NCBI GenBank assembly: GCA_902784025.1
Contig: CACZTF010000224.1
Location: forward strand, 1-5,338
Reading direction: 5' to 3'
Origin: an uncultured Lachnospiraceae bacterium
GTDB taxonomy: Bacteria > Bacillota > Clostridia > Lachnospirales > Lachnospiraceae
DNA: 5,338 nt
Below the pieces are notes generated by a model that saw only the letters and a program-made list of their open reading frames with translations, did no database searches and was not told where the DNA came from. Positions 1 to 4,636 of the stretch are shown piece by piece; position 1 is the stretch's first letter, and each line of letters opens with the position of its first letter. A program made the position numbers and the translations under genes.

Positions 1-802
1 CATTTGTTCCCAAAAACTCATGAGCCACGATAGGATTACGTCCGTCCACGATCTTAGTATAGTCGCGGCGCTTATAGAACATACCCATGTCCAGACCAAG
101 AACGCTTGCGAAATAAACAGCACGTCCCATACCGCCTTCATCAGGGCTGATCACCATCATGTGGTCACTGTCTACGATAAGGTCTCCCACATTTAACAAG
201 AGATACTTGATAAACTGGTAAACAGCGGAAACCGACTCAAATCCCTTTAAGGGGATAGCGTTGTGTACTCTGGGATCGTGTGCGTCAAATGTGACGATAT
301 TATCCACACCCATATCGGTAAGTTCCTGAAGCGCCAGTGCACAGTCTAAGGACTCCCGGCCTGTACGTCTGTGCTGACGACTTTCGTAAAGGAAAGGCAT
401 GATCACATTAATACGGCGTGCCTTACCTGCAGCAGCAGCTATGATACGCTTTACGTCAGCGTAATGGTCGTCCGGAGACATGTGGTTTATCTGACCGCAA
501 AGCTTATATGTAAGGCTGTAATTGCATACGTCCACAAGGATATAAAGATCATGCCCCCTGATGGACTGGTTTATCACGCCCTTACCCTCACCCGAACCGA
601 AGCGGGGAGTAAGCGCATCAATGATGTAAGTGTCTCTCTTGTATCCTTCCGTCTCAAAAACCTGGGGATTGTCGTTTCGTGCAGCGCGCCAGCGCACAAG
701 GCATTCGTCCACGCGCTTTCCCATTTCTTCGCAGCTTTTAAGGGGGATGATCCCCAAGGAACCATAGGGGATGGATTGTGTGTGTCGTTCGTCTCTGGGC
801 AT
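1..802 (-). CDS. prs: Ribose-phosphate pyrophosphokinase (PRPP synthetase), long divergent form, 3' end cut by the window
   Basis: The family transfers pyrophosphate from ATP to ribose 5-phosphate, giving PRPP for purine, pyrimidine, histidine, tryptophan and NAD synthesis in the cytoplasm. The open frame runs 267 codons from ATG at 802 off the left edge. The start is set by GGAGGAG (813-807), four bases upstream. Family signatures visible: SIRGHDLYI at residues 80-88, the ATP-loop segment SRQHRRTGRE at 141-150 (usual form RQDRK), FDAHDPRV at 172-179 with the expected catalytic His175 (usual form DLH), SPDEGG at 219-224, and KRR at 244-246. The ribose-phosphate-binding loop near the C terminus lies beyond the edge. 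About 75 residues precede SIRG, and the stretch between it and the ATP loop is longer than in the roughly 315-residue classical enzyme. This fits the longer clostridial/Lachnospiraceae variant (family knowledge from memory). It has its own probable promoter, 100 bases upstream. Family assignment is firm; full catalytic competence cannot be judged from the fragment. Confidence 0.9.
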   Translation of the reverse strand, partial: MPRDERHTQSIPYGSLGIIPLKSCEEMGKRVDECLVRWRAARNDNPQVFETEGYKRDTYIIDALTPRFGSGEGKGVINQSIRGHDLYILVDVCNYSLTYKLCGQINHMSPDDHYADVKRIIAAAAGKARRINVIMPFLYESRQHRRTGRESLDCALALQELTDMGVDNIVTFDAHDPRVHNAIPLKGFESVSAVYQFIKYLLLNVGDLIVDSDHMMVISPDEGGMGRAVYFASVLGLDMGMFYKRRDYTKIVDGRNPIVAHEFLGTN

Positions 803-855
803 TTTTCTCCTCCGTTCTTGAAATTAATTTTTTTTAATGTCTTGCGGGATATTTG

Positions 856-866
856 TACAGGCTGTA
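856..866. repeat. 11-base palindrome TACAGGCTGTA in the prs leader
   Basis: Five-base arms TACAG and CTGTA surround a single central base in the predicted 5' untranslated region of prs. As DNA it could be a small operator. As RNA a one-base loop would not form a stable hairpin. Function is unknown and chance is quite possible. Confidence 0.25.
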
Positions 867-885
867 ATAATGTCCCTTTTCTTCT

Positions 886-897
886 TGGTATATACCA
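886..897. repeat. 12-base perfect palindrome TGGTATATACCA at the predicted prs transcription start
   Basis: The sequence reads the same on both strands over 12 bases. It lies 5 bases downstream of the TATAAT of the proposed prs promoter (minus strand), so it covers the predicted +1. That is a usual place for a repressor operator, but the role is inference. Its core GTATATAC recurs in the 4540-4553 palindrome. It could also be chance in AT-rich DNA. Confidence 0.45.
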
Positions 898-901
898 CGT
901 T

Positions 902-930
902 ATTATATGGTGATCATTTACGGATCAGAA
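902..930 (-). promoter_or_regulatory. Probable sigma-A promoter of prs
   Basis: On the minus strand TATAAT (907-902) is a perfect -10 hexamer. TTCTGA (930-925) lies exactly 17 bases upstream as a weak -35 (three of six consensus bases). Immediately upstream, 931-957 is almost pure A/T, as in UP-element-like tracts. Transcription would start near 895, leaving a leader of about 93 bases before the prs ATG at 802. A separate promoter here fits the 215-base gap from the preceding gene. Confidence 0.5.
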
Positions 931-972
931 CAATATATAAAATATATAATCTTATATCTCCTGAGTCAAGTC

Positions 973-1008
973 AAAAAAAGTCAGAGAGTAATACAGAGAG
1001 AAGTCTCT
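973..1008 (-). terminator. Weak candidate intrinsic terminator after the helicase-loader gene
   Basis: Just past the dnaI stop (TAA at 1020-1018) the minus strand has AGAGA (1008-1004), which can pair with TCTCT either at 999-995 (4-base loop) or about 12 bases further on (16-base loop). A run of seven T follows at 979-973. The stem is only five pairs and contains no GC-rich core, so termination would be inefficient and some read-through into prs is likely. Confidence 0.25.
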
Positions 1009-1017
1009 TGTCTTACT

Positions 1018-1989
1018 TTATCTGAATCTCGCGGTGCGCAGATCCTCTCCGTAAAGCTTTATCACTTTATAGCTGCTGACTATCCTTGAAAAGATACGCT
1101 CTGAGTAGCGGTCCTGTATGTTTGCCAGATCCAGGTTAGTAGAGATAACACAGGATCTTCCCCTGAGGAGCCGCTCGTTCAGGCAGTAAAAAAGCTTGGA
1201 TGCGCTTACATCGGAAAGGTATTCTGTTCCCAGATCGTCAATGATGAGCAGGTCGCATTCCAAAAGGGGCGAGCTTTCCACATCCTCATCAAAAGTGTTC
1301 AGTTTGTTGACCAGCTCTGTAGCAGTGACATACACCACGCTGTGGGTGGTCCTGATCAGGGCATTTGCAATACAGGTGGATAGCATTGTTTTACCCAGAC
1401 CGGTATTTCCATACAGGAACAGGTTACCTTTTTTTGTATCTATATTTGACACCAGATCCTTTGCTGCCTCCAGTGCCGTTTCAGCGTACTCTTTTGCGGT
1501 TTTTCCCGTTATTTTATCTATATCCTTATCGGAATAGAGACTGATATCAAAATCTTCAAAGGTATATCCACCAGCCATGTTTTTAAGGTTTGAATCCCGG
1601 TAGAGCAGCTCCAGTTCCCTTTTTTTAAAGCAGTCACATTTGACCGTGCCTGTATATCCTTTATCCCTGCAATTTGGGCAGGTATATACCGGATCCAGAT
1701 AATCAGCAGGTTTTCCCAGGGATATGAGAAGCTCATTCTGCTTATTTTTTAATGACCTGAGTTTTGTCTTAAAATCATGATCAGGTGTATCAGTGCCAGC
1801 AGTCTCCCCTGACAGATTTTTTGCCGCAGCCTGAAAGGACACCTCTCCGATCTCCTCTTCCAGCTTGCGGTACTCAGGCGTAAGCTCATTGATCTCTTCC
1901 AGACGTTTATCGTGCAAACGCTTATTATTTGCCCGGATTTCGTAATATTCACGCTGAATAGAGTCGTATTGTGAATTAGTAAGAGGCAT
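1018..1989 (-). CDS. dnaI: DnaI/DnaC-type replicative helicase loader, AAA+ ATPase
   Basis: This is a 323-residue cytoplasmic ATPase expected to load the hexameric replicative helicase onto DNA at the origin and at restart sites. Residues 1-95 are charged and helical, probably coiled coil. CPNC (104-107) and CDC (118-120) form a zinc-binding knuckle like the N-terminal zinc domain known in Bacillus subtilis DnaI. The ATPase domain follows: Walker A GNTGLGKT at 194-201, Walker B LLIIDDLG at 247-254, sensor-1 STN at 283-285, and the loader-family arginine-finger region RYSERIFSR at 294-302. Length is close to B. subtilis DnaI (about 311). I chose ATG at 1989 over an in-frame TTG at 2007. The ATG sits one base after the TGA of the upstream gene, with GGGGGG (2005-2000) ten bases upstream, which suggests translational coupling. 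The upstream partner is a DnaD/DnaB-like protein, mirroring the dnaB-dnaI pair. An IstB-type transposon helper is unlikely given the zinc knuckle and context. Confidence 0.9.
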   Translation of the reverse strand: MPLTNSQYDSIQREYYEIRANNKRLHDKRLEEINELTPEYRKLEEEIGEVSFQAAAKNLSGETAGTDTPDHDFKTKLRSLKNKQNELLISLGKPADYLDPVYTCPNCRDKGYTGTVKCDCFKKRELELLYRDSNLKNMAGGYTFEDFDISLYSDKDIDKITGKTAKEYAETALEAAKDLVSNIDTKKGNLFLYGNTGLGKTMLSTCIANALIRTTHSVVYVTATELVNKLNTFDEDVESSPLLECDLLIIDDLGTEYLSDVSASKLFYCLNERLLRGRSCVISTNLDLANIQDRYSERIFSRIVSSYKVIKLYGEDLRTARFR

Positions 1990-1990
1990 T

Positions 1991-3031
1991 TCAGTCGTTC
2001 CCCCCAAGTATTTTTTTCTCCAGTTCCTCTATATTATCGTTTCGCTGCTCAAAGCTGTTAAAATCTGTGGACCTGGCTGTCTTGTTTTTCTTAGCCGGAG
2101 TTCCGGTGGTATTTGCCTTATGCACCTCATCCAGTTTTTTTACGTCATCCAGGGAACCTACCCCTGCTTTGTGCCAGGATGTAAGTATCTTATCAGCATA
2201 CTGAAAATTTCCGGAATTAGTGTTCAGTGAAGAGCGGGAACAGGCCTCTTCTATCAAGACCTTGTCGAAACCGAAAGTATCCGACCATTTACTGATATAT
2301 TTTTGTTCCGCAGTTGTAGGACGTCTGGACTGAAGTCCGAAAGCATGCATTACGGTATGTACCAGATCCGAGCCTTCTCCAAAATACTTAATGGCATCAT
2401 TTACGGAAGCGATATCATTTTCGTGTAGAGATAAAGCGACTTTTTCCACATATCTGAGCTGGGTCTTTTTTGTTTCCACCGCACGGCAGAAAAGGTAATC
2501 GATAAGCTCAAAAGAAAGCCCCAGATCGTCATACATATATAATATTATATTCCGGTCAGTAAGAGTAAGTGTCCTGTTAAAATACCCTTCCGCAGCAGTG
2601 ATCAGCAATGTAACATCTTCAGGCAGGGGCTTGTCTTCAGGTTTCTCATCCGTCGGAAGAGTATGGGATGATCTAAAAGCTTTGTTTTTAACCTCTTCGG
2701 GAAGATAAGGAACTTGTTCTTTATGATCACCGGCGGCAGGTCCCGGTTTTTTTATGCAAATGCCAGTCACTTTTTTACCGCTTGACTGCAGCCCTATTAC
2801 ACCTTTTTTATCCCAATATTTAAGAGCCCGCAAAATGTCGGACTCCTCTTTTTCCAAAGCATCGGCAATATCTGAAGTGATTACGGAAGAACCGCATCGC
2901 AGAGCTTTCAGTACATAAAGATATACTTTTATATATTCCCCGTTTGCTTCCGGCAGGAACCGGTCGATAAATGCATCAGGAACAAGGGTGAATGAAGTAT
3001 CGTATTCAGCTGTAAGTGTTATTTCTGACAT
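1991..3031 (-). CDS. DnaD/DnaB-type replication initiation (primosome) protein with probably two DnaD repeats
   Basis: This 346-residue protein belongs to the DnaD/DnaB family that helps load the replicative helicase in Firmicutes. Residues about 1-95 look like the N-terminal winged-helix domain: short helices, then EESDILRALKYWDKKGVI at 62-79, a typical recognition-helix region of DnaD proteins. A polar linker spans 96-138. Two DnaD-like helical units seem to follow, about 140-210 and 222-292. The second ends in the family's Y-x3-I-x3-W motif (YADKILTSW, 278-286) and the first in a degenerate version (YVEKVALSL, 194-202). The tail (about 300-346) is Lys/Asn-rich and disordered-looking. This order resembles B. 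subtilis DnaB more than single-repeat DnaD, but the protein is shorter than DnaB (about 470) and longer than DnaD (about 232). The ATG at 3031 is 8 bases past the murC stop, and GGGGAAG (3049-3043) lies 11 bases upstream. Its stop is one base from the dnaI ATG. Family is secure; whether it replaces DnaB, DnaD or both is open. Confidence 0.85.
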   Translation of the reverse strand: MSEITLTAEYDTSFTLVPDAFIDRFLPEANGEYIKVYLYVLKALRCGSSVITSDIADALEKEESDILRALKYWDKKGVIGLQSSGKKVTGICIKKPGPAAGDHKEQVPYLPEEVKNKAFRSSHTLPTDEKPEDKPLPEDVTLLITAAEGYFNRTLTLTDRNIILYMYDDLGLSFELIDYLFCRAVETKKTQLRYVEKVALSLHENDIASVNDAIKYFGEGSDLVHTVMHAFGLQSRRPTTAEQKYISKWSDTFGFDKVLIEEACSRSSLNTNSGNFQYADKILTSWHKAGVGSLDDVKKLDEVHKANTTGTPAKKNKTARSTDFNSFEQRNDNIEELEKKILGGND

Positions 3032-3039
3032 ATTTTTTC

Positions 3040-4422
3040 TTACTTCCCCGTCAGTTCGTCAGCTACTTTATATATCATTCCGGCTCCCATGGTGATCACA
3101 ATATCCCCGGGCTTTGCCTCACTGCGTATATATCCGGCGATCTTATCCATATCATCAAAGAAGCAGGCATCTCCTCCGGCTTCGGTTATAAGGTTCTTGA
3201 TATCGTTTGAGCTTACACTGTCATCTGCTTCACGGTCGTTGTAGATCTCCATGAGTATACAGTGGTCGGCATTTTCCCTCATGGAATCTGCAAATTCCTG
3301 TAAAAAAGCAATAGTTCGGGAAGAGTTATGGGGCTGGAAAACAGCCCAGATCTCTCCGTCTGTCATAAGACGCATAGCTTTAAGGGTGACTGCGATCTCA
3401 TCCGGATGATGTGCATAATCGTCATATACCGCAATACCGTTAAACTCACCCTTTAACTCCTGACGCCTGCGGGCACCGGTGGATACGGATAGTCCCATTC
3501 TGACATCATCAAGAGTGGCTCCCGCCGCCTGCGCTGCTGCGATAGCCGCAAGAGAGTTGGAAACATTGTGCATTCCGGGGATAGAGAGCTTTATACGTCC
3601 CTGATCCTCGCCCTTTATCATCAGGGTGTAGCTTCCGCATCCGCCTTTGTCAAATGTAACGTCAGCAGCAAAATAGTCGCTCTTTTCCTGATCAGTGCCG
3701 TAGGTGATCACATTTGCCCCGGAAGCCGGAACGAAATCCGTGTAATCCTTTATATCGCTGTTTATGACCAAAGTGCCGTGAGCAGGTATAAGGTCTGCGA
3801 ATTTTTTAAAGGAACGTCTTATGTGCTCAAGATCCCCGAAATAATCCAGATGATCAGCCTCCACATTCAGGATAGTCGCAATGGTGGGGGAAAGCTCCAG
3901 AAAACTGTCGGTAAACTCACATGCTTCCGTGATAAAAATGTCGGAATTGCCGATACGCATACCGTCATTAATACTTTCCAGTACCCCTCCGATGGAGAGT
4001 GTGGGATCAAGCCCTCCTGCAATACAAATGTCGGAGATAAGGGAGGATGTGGTAGTTTTTCCGTGAGTTCCGGAAACAGCGATGGAAATGGGATAACTCT
4101 CGGATATAATGCCGAGGAAAGCGGCTCTTGTGATCTCCGGGATACCGCGCCTGCGTACTTCCATAAGCTCAGGATTAGAATCACCGATGGCGGCAGTGTA
4201 TACTACATAATCTATATCGTCTGTGATATTTTCTGCTTTTTGGGGATAACCGATCTTTATACCTTTTGCTTCAAGGGGTGCACAACCCTTACCGGGGTTT
4301 ATATCCGATCCTGTGACCGTAAAGCCTTTGGTAAGGAGTATTTCGGCAAGTCCGCTCATACTGGCGCCGCCGATACCTATAAAATGCACATGTGAAGGTT
4401 TGTTTATATCAAAAGAGCTCAT
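3040..4422 (-). CDS. murC: UDP-N-acetylmuramate--L-alanine ligase
   Basis: MurC adds L-alanine to UDP-MurNAc with ATP, the first amino-acid step of peptidoglycan precursor synthesis in the cytoplasm. The 460-residue product has the three Mur-ligase domains. The N-terminal Rossmann-like UDP-MurNAc domain carries HFIGIGGASMSGLAEIL (13-29). The central ATPase has GTHGKTTTS (118-126), EACEF (166-170) and LNVEADHLDYF (185-195). GMHNVSNSLAA (283-293) precedes the C-terminal domain, which has DDYAHHPDEI (334-343), FQPHNSSRT (362-370) and GAGMIYK (446-452). YAHHP and the EACE segment favour MurC over MurD/E/F. I chose ATG at 4422 because GGAGG (4434-4430) lies seven bases upstream. An in-frame ATG at 4461 would add 13 residues outside the family pattern and lies in a predicted -10 box. 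One oddity: the usual RRFE motif reads RRQE (319-322), with Gln where Phe is common. First gene of a murC-dnaD-like-dnaI unit. Confidence 0.97.
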   Translation of the reverse strand: MSSFDINKPSHVHFIGIGGASMSGLAEILLTKGFTVTGSDINPGKGCAPLEAKGIKIGYPQKAENITDDIDYVVYTAAIGDSNPELMEVRRRGIPEITRAAFLGIISESYPISIAVSGTHGKTTTSSLISDICIAGGLDPTLSIGGVLESINDGMRIGNSDIFITEACEFTDSFLELSPTIATILNVEADHLDYFGDLEHIRRSFKKFADLIPAHGTLVINSDIKDYTDFVPASGANVITYGTDQEKSDYFAADVTFDKGGCGSYTLMIKGEDQGRIKLSIPGMHNVSNSLAAIAAAQAAGATLDDVRMGLSVSTGARRRQELKGEFNGIAVYDDYAHHPDEIAVTLKAMRLMTDGEIWAVFQPHNSSRTIAFLQEFADSMRENADHCILMEIYNDREADDSVSSNDIKNLITEAGGDACFFDDMDKIAGYIRSEAKPGDIVITMGAGMIYKVADELTGK

Positions 4423-4459
4423 GAAAAAGCCTCCGTATTCAAAAAATAATCTGCGTTCC

Positions 4460-4488
4460 ATTATACCCTAATGAGGTGAAAAATAAAA
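4460..4488 (-). promoter_or_regulatory. Candidate promoter of the murC-dnaD-like-dnaI operon
   Basis: A perfect TATAAT (4465-4460) lies on the minus strand. The hexamer 17 bases upstream, TTTTAT (4488-4483), matches the -35 consensus only weakly (three of six). Transcription would begin near 4453, giving a leader of about 30 bases that contains the GGAGG of murC. No better -10 is visible between the divergent genes on this strand. Confidence 0.5.
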
Positions 4489-4502
4489 GGGGAAGAAGAT
4501 CA

Positions 4503-4553
4503 ATGGCAAAAGATCCGGTACGAAAGGCTTTTTTGCAGGTTAGTATATACTAA
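4503..4553 (+). other. Doubtful 16-codon ORF in the divergent intergenic region
   Basis: ATG at 4503 opens a 16-codon frame (MAKDPVRKAFLQVSIY) ending in TAA at 4551-4553. GGGGAAG (4490-4496) lies six bases upstream as a passable ribosome-binding site. The last codons fall inside the 4540-4553 palindrome. I see no promoter for it: the only good plus-strand promoter starts transcription after it ends. It is listed because initiation context is better than random, but it may well be non-coding. I do not recognise the peptide. Confidence 0.12.
4540..4553. repeat. 14-base perfect palindrome TTAGTATATACTAA upstream of the fusion-gene promoter
   Basis: All 14 bases are self-complementary. The element ends 17 bases before the -35 box of the plus-strand promoter and lies about 75 bases upstream of the murC -10. 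That position suits an activator or a shared regulator of the divergent pair. Its core GTATATAC is also the core of the palindrome at the prs start (886-897). The regulatory role is inferred from symmetry and position only. Confidence 0.45.
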
Positions 4554-4570
4554 TAATTGATATTGTATAA

Positions 4571-4599
4571 TTGAAATTAAAGGGTATTAGTGTTATAAT
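4571..4599 (+). promoter_or_regulatory. Strong sigma-A promoter with extended -10 for the rubredoxin/glutamate synthase-domain gene
   Basis: TTGAAA (4571-4576, five of six consensus bases), a 17-base spacer and TATAAT (4594-4599, six of six) make a near-consensus promoter. TG at 4591-4592 gives the extended -10 form TGNTATAAT. Transcription should start near 4606, leaving a leader of about 31 bases that includes the ribosome-binding site. Confidence 0.8.
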
Positions 4600-4622
4600 T
4601 TTTTTATATTTATGATTCTGTC

Positions 4623-4633
4623 AAGGAGGTGAT
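4623..4633 (+). promoter_or_regulatory. Full-length perfect Shine-Dalgarno site AAGGAGGTGAT
   Basis: All 11 bases are complementary to the conserved 3' end of bacterial 16S rRNA. From the GGAGG core (4625-4629) to the ATG at 4637 is seven bases, so the start is not in doubt. An ATG at 4632 within this site is followed at once by TGA and is not a usable start. Confidence 0.9.
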
Positions 4634-4636
4634 GTG

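Noticed and set aside
371..913. 180-codon plus-strand open frame opposite prs and its leader
   Set aside because: It is antisense to a clear PRPP synthetase frame with conserved motifs. It has no ribosome-binding site and no recognisable domain.
931..957. Almost pure A/T tract resembling a replication unwinding element, near primosome genes
   Set aside because: There are no DnaA-box clusters (TTATCCACA-like) nearby and no dnaA or dnaN gene. It is better explained as promoter-upstream DNA of prs.
964..983. Three AGTCA units (starting at 964, 969 and 979) near the end of dnaI
   Set aside because: Five-base repeats in a short AT-rich gap are easily due to chance, and the spacing matches no regulator box I can name with confidence.
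837..1089. Overlapping 60-62 codon plus-strand frames in the prs upstream gap
   Set aside because: They are AT-driven low-complexity translations without ribosome-binding sites, and they run into the dnaI coding region antisense.
3568..4395. 275-codon plus-strand open frame opposite murC
   Set aside because: It lies wholly antisense to murC, whose motifs are intact. The protein is cysteine- and serine-rich with no domain, as expected for a shadow frame.
4506..4536. Inverted repeat GCAAAA ... TTTTGC with a T-rich 3' arm, resembling a terminator
   Set aside because: The stem is short and AT-rich with a loop of about 19 bases. It lies upstream of both divergent promoters, where neither gene would need termination.
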